64,000 nucleotides of DNA from Capsicum annuum (taxonomy: Eukaryota; Streptophyta; Magnoliopsida; Solanales; Solanaceae): contig NW_025840961.1 in NCBI RefSeq assembly GCF_002878395.1, forward strand, positions 1 through 64,000, written 5' to 3'. How positions within the stretch are numbered: the first letter of the stretch is position 1; every line of letters starts with the position of its first letter. Of this stretch, positions 46,075 through 56,539 are shown piece after piece. The notes under the pieces were generated by a model that was given only the letters and a program-made list of their open reading frames with translations, had not been told where the DNA came from and did no database searches. A program made the position numbers and the translations under genes.

Positions 46075-47760
46075 ACTAGCAACACTAGCACAAATGAACA
46101 TAGCCAAAACAAGAAAGAAAAAATGGTAGACATATTAAAAATTTTATTTCATAATTTATTGGAACAATATCTTAAACATTGCATTAAATAAAAATACATA
46201 AAACTATTCACACTTGCCATAAAACCAAAAGGGAAAAAAGACACAATAGGATATGAGACAAGAAGTATTAGGAAGTAGAAGGCTTGGAGGCAAGAGATAC
46301 AAGGACTAAGTTTAGATGTGTATTTTCAGTAGCATGAGTAAAGAGGAGTTGCTTTGCCAAGTCCGTAAATTCAACATTCAATGTGGTGACATGTGCTCTC
46401 AGTCCTTTACTCAACACGCAGAGCATCAGTAGTACCAGGTTTGTCAGTAGAGCGTTGCTACACTACATCCTTTAACTTAATTAATGTCTCCATGAGGAAC
46501 AGGTCTGTTGTGTAAGCATTAGTTCACCTTTTAGTATGAGGTAACAATAGTTAAACCATCCAAGCATCTAATGTATCCCACAACTTAGGAGTGGCGATTA
46601 ATTTTGTCAGGGACTTGATCCCCTCTGTTGGAAAATCTAGAATCTTTAAATTATCTCGTTAATATTAATCTCTACCCACACACGGTTATGGATAGACTTA
46701 AACTATCCTTAGTGACCACATAACATAGTAAAAGACTCGTACCTCTCTTTCATGAACTTCAGGGATCAATAAATAAAAAAGATGAATTCATTCTTAGATT
46801 TTATCAATTTTAATCAATTCAGTCATCCCAAGAAGATCAAAACTATCAGGGTCAAAAATATCACCCTTAAGGACCTTTTGTTTTCTTAGGAATTGGATTT
46901 GATCTTCTCTTGTAAGAACCTTGGTAACTTTTTGAATTTTCCTCCTTTTGGACATAATGCTTGGTACCTTAATAGGCTTAGCTACCTGTACTGGAGTGGT
47001 GGAACCAAATCAATACATGGTTCTTCAGACTGATCAATTCTTTTTCTCTTCTCAGAAAGAATCTTCTTTCCTACAGGCTTCTTGGGTTTACCCTTTAATA
47101 AGGTGGTTAATTTAGTAGAAACAGGGGTAACTCTTTTCTTTGTAGTTCCAATGAAAACATCATAATAAATTTCCTCATCTTTTTTAACCTTTTCTTATAG
47201 GTAGCATAACCTTTTCTACAATATCAACCATTTGTTTCCCTTTCAAACCTCTTTGTCCAACTCTCTTCAATGTCAAATGTTCCTTACCAGGATCATCAAC
47301 GTACTTATATTCCGTGAGAGGTGGATTTATTTTCTTTTGAATTCTCTTTTAGGTTTATTTTCCATTTGAGTTAAGCTCTGAGCAACCCAATCGACCCTTG
47401 TTGCTAAAATGTTTGACAAATTTTCTTTTTCATCTGAAAAATCACCATCAAACATATGCTCCTTAAAGGGTAGGGATTCAGAGGATTTCTTGGTACCTGG
47501 TCCATCAGAAAGTGCATCAATGACTTTTTCTTGGATGAGACCAGGTTGAGGTTTTTTTGGAAGAGACTCAAGAGTCTTTTATGTGGAGAAAAGAGATGCA
47601 TTAAGATCTTCAAGAGTCATTTCTAAGGGGATGGTATGGAAAATGGTTTTTTTCCTAGGGTAAGGGAGGCAAATACTGTATCTTTTTGGTATAAGAAAAA
47701 TAGAGATAAAGAAAAAGAAGTGGGAAAAGATACATGGAATTGTTAAACAGTTCTTCAAGC
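46075..47760 (-). pseudogene. SIRE-type element: region in the env position, product unknown
   Basis: It lies downstream of RNase H and upstream of the 3' LTR in element orientation, where SIRE-lineage copia elements carry an extra ORF. The minus strand shows decayed protein-like stretches, for example KKPQPGLIQEKVIDALSDGPGTKKSSESLPFKEHMFDGDFSDEKENLSNILATRVDWVAQSL, GTTKKRVTPVSTKLTTLLKGKPKKPVGKKILSEKRKRIDQSEEPCID, and ILDFPTEGIKSLTKLIATPKLWDTLDAWMV. These are lysine/serine-rich and hydrophilic. I cannot confirm any membrane segment or envelope function, so 'env-like' refers to position only. Frame changes are frequent. Confidence 0.6.
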
Positions 47761-47879
47761 ATTTTCAAAAAAATAATATATATGAAAGTTTCCTCTGAGG
47801 GGGGACTTGGTCCATTCTTTGAATTTTTGAAAGATGTTTGACATTAGTCTATCCCATATTCACACCTCCTTTGGCTTGC

Positions 47880-49400
47880 TCACCATGAATTAGACCTAGT
47901 GAAATAAATTACCACAACGATACTTGTTCCTTAATTGTAGCCAATTTTGAGATAGACACAGATTAATTCAGGCAACTCAATTAAACTTAATCAGTCCTAG
48001 CTTAAGCATGTTTCTCTCAAATTGGTTCTTATTTAGAACCTTTGTGAATATATTACCCATTTGATCTTCAGGCTTACAAAATTATATGGAAATGTTCTCT
48101 TTCTCTATAGTACTCTTAAGAAATAATGCCTCACATCAATATGTTTGATCCTCTTGTGTTGCAGATGATTGTTGGCCATGTTAAGAGTACCGGTGCTGTT
48201 ATATAACAGTGAGACAGTTTTAGACACTATCCCAAAATCCTCTAGATACTACTTAATCCATAGTTGCTGAGCACAATATGAAGCAGCTGCAACATGCTCT
48301 GCTTCTATAGTGAAAAGTGCCACTGAGTTTTGCTTCTTTGTACTCTAGACGACTTGAGAAGATCCTAAAAATGAGCCATTATAGAGGTATTTTTCCTATC
48401 AACTTGTACCTTGCATAAGCTGCATCAGCATAAATAATTAGATCAAAAGAATCACCAAATAGATAGATCGGGACCAGGTTCCCCATTCAATTCAGATATC
48501 TTTGAATCCTCTTTACAGCTTTCAAGTTCAACTCCTTTGGACATGATTGAAATCTTACACATATTCACACACCGAAGACAATATCAGGTTTGCTAGTAGT
48601 TAAGTACAAGAGGAATCAAATAATTTCTCTATACATAGTCTCATTCACCATAGGATCCGGCCCATCAGGATCTAGTTTTGAGCTAGTACTAATGGGGGTG
48701 TCAATAGGTTTGGCATAATTCATTTGGAATTTTTTAGAAGCTTCTTGATATACTTCTCTTGACTAATCATTATACCACTGGGAGTTTGCTTGACCTACAA
48801 CCCTAGAAAGAAGCTTAGCTCACCCATCATGCTTATTTCAAACTCATTTTCTATTAGTTCATCAAAATTTTCACATAGTGAGTTTGAGGTTGCTCCAAAG
48901 ATTATGTCATCCATAAAAACTTGGATAATCAACATATTCTATCCTTTTGACTTTAAGAAAAGGGTGTTGTCAATTTTCCCCCTCTTAAACCATTTTCAAG
49001 AATAAATTTTGATAGCCTTTCACACTATTTCCTAGGAGCTTGCTTTTGTACACCTACTTGGTCCTTATAATGGTTATGTCATCAGGTCTAAGGACCAGGT
49101 GCCATACTTTAATTCACTTAAAATAATGAATTCTTCCAGGTTTATTGACTAGGACCTGGTCTACACGTCGGATTCCAGAGAAAAGGTAAGATTATCAGTA
49201 GATGAGATGAATTGTGCTTCTAATTTGGTCTTTTTAGGCTAATTGTGGTTGACTGGTAGTAGGGACCTCAGTGACTTGGTTTTAAGATTCAAGAAATTGT
49301 GAATCAATAGTTTCTAAGGGATCTTTTGAGGACACAGTACTTTTGCTTATTTAGTTGCACCAACTTCATCATCTTGCTTAACTTAATCTTTATTGTTTTC
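47880..49400 (-). pseudogene. SIRE-type copia reverse transcriptase and RNase H
   Basis: The minus strand reads IIQVFMDDIIFGATSNSLCENFDELIENEFEISMMGELSFFLGL*VKQTPSGIMISQEKYIKKLLKKF. The catalytic FMDD is at 48906-48917. It continues AKPIDTP, SKLDPDGPDPMVNETMYREII*FLLYLTTSKPDIVFGV, RFQSCPKELNLKAVKRIQRYL, then RNase H KTQW/KKQNSVALSTIEAEHVAAASYCAQQLWIK*YLEDFGI, NSTGTLNMANNHLQHKRIKHIDVRHYFL and DQMGNIFTKVLNKNQFERNMLKLGL. It is a well-recognised but interrupted SIRE pol. Confidence 0.88.
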
Positions 49401-50350
49401 TTCATTAAGACTCTCTCTAAATCTAAAGAAGTTCCTCAATATATATATCATCTTTATCCTTCATTTCCTTATCAATACCTGTCAATGACATAACATGTAG
49501 TGTTGACATCTTCAGCCTAGAAGTTCTTAAGTAGATCCACATCAATCAATATCGTTCAGGAAATATCAACAAGAATTCTATTTTTCTTTCAACCATATCA
49601 TTTTGATTAGGAGTTTTGAGAGTTGAGAAGTTATGACTTATTTAATTTTATGTGCAGAAATCTTCTTACCTTGCATTTTCAAATTCTATTCGATGGTCCG
49701 ACCTAGTCCCTACACTTTTTCTGTTCAACCTCACTTGTACTTGCTTGGCAAAAATCAACAATACTTCAAAAGTTTGATCTTTGGACCTCAAGAACATAGT
49801 CAAAGTGAACTTTCAAAAGTCATCAACAATAATTAGTATGTACTTTTTTACTCTTCTACTTTGAACCTTTACAGGATCATATAGATACACATGAAGTATA
49901 TCAAGAGGCCTAGTGGTACTGACTTACTTCTTCGACTTGAATGAACCTGGACTGATTTTCTTTGGTTTAAGCATTATAATTTTGTTATCTGCAAACTTAA
50001 TCATGGGAACCCCACATACCTGGTCCATGGAGACCAACTTGTTTAGAAGTATAAAGCTAACACAATTCAATTTTTGATAACATAGATCATTTTGTTACTT
50101 TGAGCATTAAGATGGGTAAGATCATCACCAAGGACTAAGTTGAAATTTGCAACATACATATTCTTGAACCTTCTTGATAGTATACATTCTTGATTGCATG
50201 ATTGAGAAATTTTACAATCTTTTCAGTGCGTAAGTTATACCCTTCTTTCAATTTCCAAAAGAGACAACTCCACCTTGAATAGCCTTTTGTAAGAGGAATT
50301 CTTCTATTCTACCAGTCATATGCTTTGAACATCCACTACCCATAAACTAA
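49401..50350 (-). pseudogene. SIRE-type copia protease end and integrase
   Basis: At 50311-50347 the minus strand reads FMGSGCSKHMTG, the DSGCSKHMTG protease motif with Asp changed to Gly. Integrase motifs follow: RPLDILHVYLYDPVKVQS (first catalytic Asp appears as Tyr), KKYILIIVDDF*KFT, VGTRSDHRIEFENA (second Asp) and FSTLKTPNQNDMVERKIEFL (Glu). Several stops are present. Confidence 0.82.
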
Positions 50351-51420
50351 TTATAACAACTTTCCCTTACTTCCACCTACACATAAAGATTATTTATTAG
50401 TTTTGGGAACCCATTTAAGCTTGAGTTCCAAAAAAAAAAAAGATAGGGGTACAATCAAGGCCTTCTTTTTCCAAACAGGCAACTTGGCTTTCTTGAGTTT
50501 TGAAAAAGGAATATGTCCCTTTCTTACTCGTATCTTCTATTTGACATGCTTTGAAAGACTCTTCTTAATTGCTAGCCTAGCGTGACATTTATTATTGACA
50601 TGTCTATTCTCCCACTATGAGTACACAATAGGTCGTTGACACTAACATATATTCACTATGGGGGTTGTAGCGAGGGTTCACCTTTTTTCACCTCAATCAT
50701 TGGCCAATGTCAAACCTTTGACTAGTTAGACAAGCTAGAATTTGAGATGAAGCAGTCCATTTGAGGGATTAATTAAAATCTTTCTTAATATGGACCAGGT
50801 CCTCTCTAACTCAACATTTCTTTCAAGACAGATCAACTTGAGATTTGTTTAATCTCTCTTCAAGCTCAAGTTGAAGGATACTTCCTCAATATTTTTTGTA
50901 GAAGCAAACTCAAAAGGTTTTCTTAACATCTCTTTCTCTTAGCATTTTCAGATGACATTATACCAAGCTTTTCTTCCAACTCAGAGATTTGAAAGTTAGG
51001 GCAATTTTTTTATTTTCAAAATCATCTAGACTTACTTTCAAAAAATATTTCTCCTTTTTAATATCACAAAGAGAATCAATCAAGACATTAGCTAAACTTT
51101 TTAGTTTCTTCAAGGAATAGTCCTTGAGATTTTGTTTAATGTTAAGAAGGGTTACCTTTTTTATCTTCATCAACTTCTGATTTAGCCATAAGAGTAAAAA
51201 ATGAGTTGAATGAATTATCATCATCCTCTACAGCCATCATAGACGCATCTTCAGGGTGCTCAAACTCATCAGATTACTGGACAAGTCCCCTAAACAGCAA
51301 GAGCTTGCTTGAAGCTCTTGAAAACGTAGTCTGCAACAGCTTATCTTGGGGATTTTTTGGGACCTGGGCCCTTCTTTTGCCTTTGTCACCACCATCTTTG
51401 TCATACTCCTTGTACTTCAC
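50351..51420 (-). pseudogene. SIRE-type element: gag C-terminal tail to protease spacer
   Basis: The minus strand has stretches rich in Lys, Ser and Asp, such as LNQKLMKIKKVTLLNIKQNLKDYSLKKLKSLANVLIDSLCDIKKEKYFLKVSLDDFENKKIALTF. They lie between the gag knuckle and the protease. This resembles the coiled, charged gag extension of SIRE elements. No catalytic motif is present. Confidence 0.6.
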
Positions 51421-52240
51421 CTTATATCGAACAATCTTTAATGAAATGGATAGGTATGCCACACTTGTGGCAATAATCATTTCCATTTGAGGACTTACTT
51501 GTATTTTCTCTTCTCAGAAATCCACCATTCTTTCTTACCATTTTTTGGAATCCTTGTGTAAGATAATCCATGTCTTCATATTCTTTACTAGATTCTCCCA
51601 TAGCAACCTTGAGAACTAGAATCTTTTCCTTTTTAGGCTCCCTTTTTACTTGATCATGCTGATTCTTAAGTTCATAATTTTTCAAGTTCCCTATCAACTA
51701 ATCCATTATAAGAATCTTGAAGTCACGATCTTCAGTGAAGCATCAAATTTACTTTCCCAAAACTCGAGAAGAATTCTAAGTATTTTTCACATTTGTTTAC
51801 TTGGTTTGATCCCCTCTCCAAGACAATATAGTTCATTAGTAATAGATATGAACCTGATATGCATCTCTTAGATGGTTTCACCTTTCTTCAGTGTGAAGGT
51901 TTTGTATTTAGTAGTGGGCATGTATACCTTGGACTCATTGACTTGACTTGTACCCTCATGGATCTTATTTAAGCACTCCTAAATCTTTTTTGTTGATTCA
52001 AACACAGAGATTTTGTTATACTCATTAGGCCCTCTCCCACACACGAGCAAGTTCTTGGCTTTGTAGCGCTTTTTAATTTTCTTTCAATCATTTTTTCATA
52101 TGCCTTTTTGTGTCCTTGCGACTATTTTTATTACACCTTCTTTCTTGACTTCTTTAATAGGAACATGTTGTCCATCATATATAATGTCCCACAACTCACT
52201 ATCTTCTGCCATTATGATATATGAGTCTTTCACCATTCAC
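51421..52240 (-). pseudogene. SIRE-type copia gag with zinc knuckle
   Basis: The minus strand opens MVKDSYIIMAEDSELWDIIYDGQHVPIKEVKKEGV and continues KRYKAKNLLVCGRGPNEYNKISVFESTKKI*ECLNKIHEGTSQVNESKVYMPTTKYKTFTLKKGETI*EMHIRFISITNELYCLGEGI. It ends with EDMDYLTQGFQKMVRKNGGFLRRENTSKSSNGNDYCHKCGIPIHFIKDC near 51430. CX2CX4HX4C is intact. Gln or Trp codons are replaced by stops at several points (I*EC for IWEC, I*EM for IQEM). The match to SIRE gag is strong. Confidence 0.88.
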
Positions 52241-52347
52241 AAAATTGTCTGTTAAAATGAGGTGGTTAGTGGTTGACTAACTTTCTTCTAATTTGAGTGC
52301 CATCAAGAAGGATATTCTCTAGGTGTAAGACTTAGAGGAAGTACTTT

Positions 52348-52358
52348 CTCTGATACCA
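52348..52358 (-). other. Primer binding site of the SIRE-type element
   Basis: The minus strand reads TGGTATCAGAG, complementary to initiator tRNA-Met, just inside the 5' LTR. Confidence 0.9.
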
Positions 52359-52360
52359 GT

Positions 52361-53704
52361 TTTTGGCTTATATGAGTCCACCACGAGCCACGGGATCAGG
52401 TCCCTTAATAGATTTCCATAACAGAGGCTTATATGAGACCAGGTCCCTTAACAATGAAATACAACAACTTAGCAAGTAATGAAGTTAGATGTAGAAAGGT
52501 AAACAACACACAATGTTTACATGGAAACCTCCTTGCTCAAGGAAGGAAAAATCAAGACCTACAATACAACAACAATAAGCCCAATGTATTCCCACATAGT
52601 GGGGTCTGAGGAGGGTAAAATATATGCAGTCCATACCGCTACCTACGAAGAAGTAGAGAGGCTATTTTCAATAGACCCAGAGAGGCTATTTTCGATAGAC
52701 CCCCAGCTCAAGATAAAGTATAGTAAACATAGTCGTAATGAAATGTGAAACAGGATGGGTGGCTTAACAGAGTAAAAAATCAGAAATAGTAAAATAGAAC
52801 TCAGAGAAATACGGAATAGGAGAACTAAGAGTCATAAGCAATAAGAAATAAGACTTGTTTCTCAAAACATTCCAATACGGAATAGAAAAACTAAGACCTG
52901 TTTCTCATAATTTTCCAGCTCTCTACTAACTCCAAGAAATAACATGATTACAGACACGAGTAATCACAAGGATTAAACTCTTAATTTTAACTCTTTGTAA
53001 CAACTCTATTACAAGACAGATGCAATAATTCTACCATGCCACCATGTCAACTAACTCTAGCCAACACTCCTAGGTAACTCTACCCAAACTTGTGCAACAA
53101 CTCTGCTACACACTTTAAATCAGCTAACTCTAGTTGACACTCCTAGTTAACTCTAGCCAAGAGAAACACCATGAATAGTGAAAATAAAATTGACTAAAAC
53201 ACTAGATGATTCGACTAATTAACCATAGTTAATGCAACTCAACCTAAAGACTTAGAAAAGTGAAATATCTACTATCCTTTATAACATAGGAGTAGATTTT
53301 TTAAAAACAAAAGACACAAGACTCAAAAATGCAACAAAGACTAAAGCAACAACTCAATCAAGTCTTTTTGTTGAAATGGGCAATGTTCTTCTTATGAGAT
53401 GGTGTTTTCTTTGGAAGATAAATCTTTTGAGCTTTGCAAAAACTAGGTTTTGCTCTTGTAACTTTAACTTATATAAGAGAGAGAAAAACCTAGGCATCAT
53501 CTCATTGGTCCAAGTTGGACAGGACCACTATGCCTCTACTGCAGTGTCCACTAACCAGCTATAGAAAAGTATACTTTACAGTTGTACAGAATTAACTTCA
53601 ATAATCACAGACTAGGTCCCATAAAACCACAAACCAAGTCCCTTGAAACCATAGACCAGGTCCATAGTAGCATGGACTAGGTCCTTTGCAGTAGTTGTTG
53701 GTCA
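52361..53704 (-). mobile_element. 5' LTR of the SIRE-type copia element, containing an Au SINE
   Basis: It runs from TGACCAACAACTACTGC at 53704 (minus strand) to the PBS. The outer ~610 bp match the truncated 3' LTR. Length is about 1.34 kb including the SINE at 52562-52713. Beyond 53704 the kinase relic begins. Confidence 0.82.
52562..52713 (-). mobile_element. Au-type SINE
   Basis: The characteristic phrases are present: caacaac, cccaatgtattcccacatagtggggtctgaggaggg, gcagtccatacc, aagtagagaggctatttt(c)gatagacccccagctcaag. They match the Au SINE consensus familiar from Solanaceae and grasses. The (TTG)-like tail reads on the minus strand, so I assign minus orientation. A 24-bp segment (52655-52678) is repeated at 52679-52702 with one mismatch. 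Clear target duplications were not found. Confidence 0.78.
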
Positions 53705-54449
53705 TGTACAACAGAAAAGCTTCTTGTCCGTGGTTATATGGCTAATAGAAGTCTCTCATCCTTCCTCCATGGTAAAATTATCTACTCTCACTGATTGTTT
53801 GTATTTTTTTTAATGTTTCTAATCATGTTGACAATCCTAATAACATACTTGCGTTCTCTACAAGGATGAGGATTGCTATTGGTATAACAAAAGGAATCTT
53901 TTCCTATATACAAAAGAAAACATAATACATGGGAATCTTACATCAAGTAACATACTTCTTGATGAGAAAAACAACCCAAAGATGGCAGATGTGGGACTCT
54001 CCAGGCTTATGACCACTAATGGAAATACCAACATAATTGCCACTACAGGCATGCTAGCTTATCACACACTAGAGTTTTCCAAAATCAATAACGCAAGCAC
54101 TAATATGGATGCCTATAGTCTTGGAGTGATCATCTTGGAGCTCTTAATTAGAAATTCACCTAGTGAGGCAATAGATGGTCTCAATTTTACATAGTGGGTA
54201 GCTTTCATTGTGAAAGAAGAGTGAACTAATAAAGTGTTTGATGTGGAACTTATGAGGGATGTACCTAATATTGGTGATGTGTTGTTTAATACATTGAAAT
54301 TAGCTTTTCATTGTGTTGATCCCACACCAACTACTAAGCATGATGCTCTGTGAGTACTATAGAATTTAGAGGAGATAAAGTCAGAGCTGATATTAACAGC
54401 TACCGGTTATGGAGAAAATAGCACAATAGTTCAAGAAATGAGTGTATAA
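53705..54449 (+). pseudogene. LRR receptor-kinase relic, kinase portion (IMK2-like)
   Basis: It begins TEKLLVRGYMANRSLSSFLHG, has a ~70-bp decayed stretch, then STRMRIAIGITKG. After a one-base shift it reads [158 protein letters not shown]. The HGN in place of HRD is typical of IMK2-type atypical kinases; DFG appears as DVG. Stops fall at Gln and Trp positions. It is the C-lobe only and continues the LRR relic at 40358-40889; the segment in between (last LRRs, membrane helix, N-lobe) is lost. Confidence 0.82.
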
Positions 54450-54565
54450 ACTCTATTTTTTCACAATGTTGATTGAAATAAGTATGGAAACTTTTGAGCT
54501 TTTTGTTTTATATCTAGTTGGTTATTCTTTCATTTTTTCTAGTTAGTGGATTTATTGATTCATGA
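54450..54565. other. Short 3' flank of the kinase relic, nothing recognised
   Basis: About 115 bp of T-rich sequence between the kinase relic's stop and the next LTR. It is consistent with an old 3' untranslated region; no motif stands out. Confidence 0.4.
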
Positions 54566-55469
54566 TGTCGCTCAAAAGCACACCTCCTTAAAAGTATCAA
54601 GCAGTCAATGTCAAAATATAGTAACCCAACTATGTTGGGATCGAACCAACAGGAAATAGGGAAGAACTATCTCTCAAACTTGTTGAAACAGTTGGGCAGT
54701 GCAGAAAAATAAATGGGGGGAGTTGTTTAATCAATACAAAGTAACAAAACTCGAATGCTTTTGGTTGTAAACAATCTGAAATTAATACTATAACTGTGTT
54801 CCCCTGCCTTTCTAACTCCGTAGGTTTATCATGCTCCATTGAACAATCTAATATCTTGCATGCAAAATTTGATAAGTTATGTATCATTAACCATCTTTTG
54901 AATACCTTTAGTGAATTTTACTCTTTACCTTGTGAGTCTCAGAGTGTCTCCTTACTAACCCTTATCCTAGATCCCAAATTAACTATTACTTGTTCAGTCT
55001 CTAGTTAATTAGATGAGAGGGCAATTATAAGATGGAAGTGAATCTCAGATTACTGTCTAATCTTCTTTTCTTAATCTCTACCCCTCTTTTGAAGTAAGTA
55101 GTGAATACAGGTGGGTTCTTAATGTTTGCAACTGCTAAGAAATATATTAAATTAAAGATGAACACAATACATGCAAGAATATTGGTTAGGAACAATGTTG
55201 TACTTCACCTACTTTGTTATTTAGCCAGGGATACCACAATCCTACCTAAGAGAATTAGTCGCTCATAGTTGTGAAATAATCCATAGAATTCATAAGTAAA
55301 AGTATAGAATCAATCACAATAATAGACGAAGAAACCCGAAGTCTCAAATCAATAAATCAACCAAAAACTACGAAGACAAGAATCCAAAGATCAAAATCCA
55401 ATCTTGGAATTAAAATGTATGTTTGTGAATAGTATGAATGCGGAGACTAACTAAAAAACATCAAATGGG

Positions 55470-55478
55470 TATTTATAG
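55470..55478 (-). promoter_or_regulatory. TATA box in the 54.6-55.9 kb LTR
   Basis: The minus strand reads CTATAAATA, followed by CCCATTTGATG. It is placed between the motif cluster (upstream, higher coordinates) and the presumed R-U5 part. Confidence 0.5.
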
Positions 55479-55529
55479 ATTATATGAAAACCCTAGAAAA
55501 CCCTTCTAATACAAAAGAGGAAAATTGGA

Positions 55530-55720
55530 GGCGATGGCTACCTACGGAGCCACTTATAGATCGTAGGTGGCACCTACAGTCTGTAGGTGGCCCCACATAG
55601 GTGCCAGACATCCAAAACTCCTACAAGAACTCTCTTAACTTCATCTTCTGAAAATTCATCTGGCACCTACGCCACATACGTAGAACCTACAGGTAGTAGG
55701 TGCCCACATAGGTGGTCCAA
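55530..55720. repeat. GTAGGTGG/CACCTAC palindrome cluster
   Basis: About eight occurrences of ACCTAC or GTAGGT in 190 bp, including near-palindromes such as GTAGGTGGCACCTAC. GC content is higher than in the flanks. Confidence 0.7.
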
Positions 55721-55873
55721 AACTCAAGTTTTCACTTCTTTTCTCCTGTTTAGCTCTCAAAACCTAGTTTTCCGCAAAACACATCATATCTAAGAAAATG
55801 ACCTAAGTAACTGCATATTTTCATAAATTTAAGCATTGAAAGTCTATGAAACCATAGCACATCAATTCATATT

Positions 55874-56167
55874 AAGATCTAGTATATAATAAACTATATA
55901 TAGTTTGTGATTGTTGCACAGGTTATACTAATAAAGAAAAACATTTTGTTCAATTCACTTTATTCATTGTAATGTATAAAATAAATGCATATCTATTTTT
56001 TATGAGATACAAGCGATAGATTGTTGTTGTGTTACATGTGACTATTCATATTAGTGATTTCAGAAATTCAGTCAAAGCTAGAACCCAGTTTATATCCTCT
56101 ACTTACTTCACCAAAAGAAGAATTCAGTTTATATCCTTTATTAAATATTATCCAGTCCATATTACAA
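55874..56167. other. Intergenic stretch, nothing recognised
   Basis: AT-rich sequence of about 290 bp with no protein, repeat or RNA signal that I can support. Confidence 0.5.
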
Positions 56168-56169
56168 TA

Positions 56170-56417
56170 TTCCCCTCTGTTTAAAATAAAATGATCTAGT
56201 TTAACTTGACACGAAGTTTAATAAAATAAAGAAGACTTTTGATTCTTGTGGTCTTGAATTTAAGTTATGTCAAATGTATCAAATTGGCCTTTAGTCTTGT
56301 GGTCTTAAATATGCTATGTGGAAATTAGAATTAAAGTATTGCTAAAAAAGTAAATGATTATTCTTTTTGAAACATTTTAAAATAAAAAATAGGTCATTCT
56401 TTTTGTGATAGAGAGAG
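56170..56417. mobile_element. Stowaway-like MITE (Tc1/mariner type)
   Basis: The left end TTCCCCTCTGTTTAAAATAAAATGATC and the right end in reverse CTCTCTCTATCACAAAAAGAATGACC are decayed forms of the CTCCCTCCGTTTC... terminus of Solanaceae Stowaway MITEs. Internal phrases are also diagnostic: 'acttgacacgaagttta', 'cttgtggtcttgaattt', 'gttatgtcaaatgt', 'tcttgtggtcttaaa'. TA dinucleotides flank both ends. About 248 bp, with no coding capacity. Confidence 0.75.
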
Positions 56418-56539
56418 TAAGTCTTTTAGGGTAAGGAGGTTTTTGCACACTCCTTAAAAAAGTTATACAATATTATCTAAACTAACTTGTTGTTTTTCTA
56501 AAACATGAAATTAATTTAATAAAAGAAATGCCAGAAACG
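56418..56539. other. Spacer between MITE and Tat-like element
   Basis: Short AT-rich stretch without a recognised feature. It may hold the eroded start of the following LTR. Confidence 0.35.

Larger units (their letters stand above)
54566..55873 (-). mobile_element. LTR, probably of a Tat/Ogre-type gypsy element
   Basis: On the plus strand one edge reads TGTCGCTCAAAAGCACACC and then 'gggatcgaaccaacaggaaat', wording I associate with the end of Tat/Ogre-type LTRs. A minus-strand TATA box CTATAAATA lies at 55470-55478, consistent with minus orientation. A cluster of GTAGGTGG/CACCTAC motifs lies upstream of it at 55530-55720. The far edge near 55873 is approximate. No internal region accompanies it. 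Lineage is tentative. Confidence 0.5.

Noticed and set aside
46075..47760. Calling this region a true envelope gene
   Set aside because: Only the position matches. I see no signal peptide, membrane segment or cleavage motif, so no envelope function is claimed.
53376..53564. 62-codon plus-strand open frame
   Set aside because: It lies inside the SIRE-type 5' LTR; the homologous 3' LTR segment at about 41150-41340 has stops in that frame.
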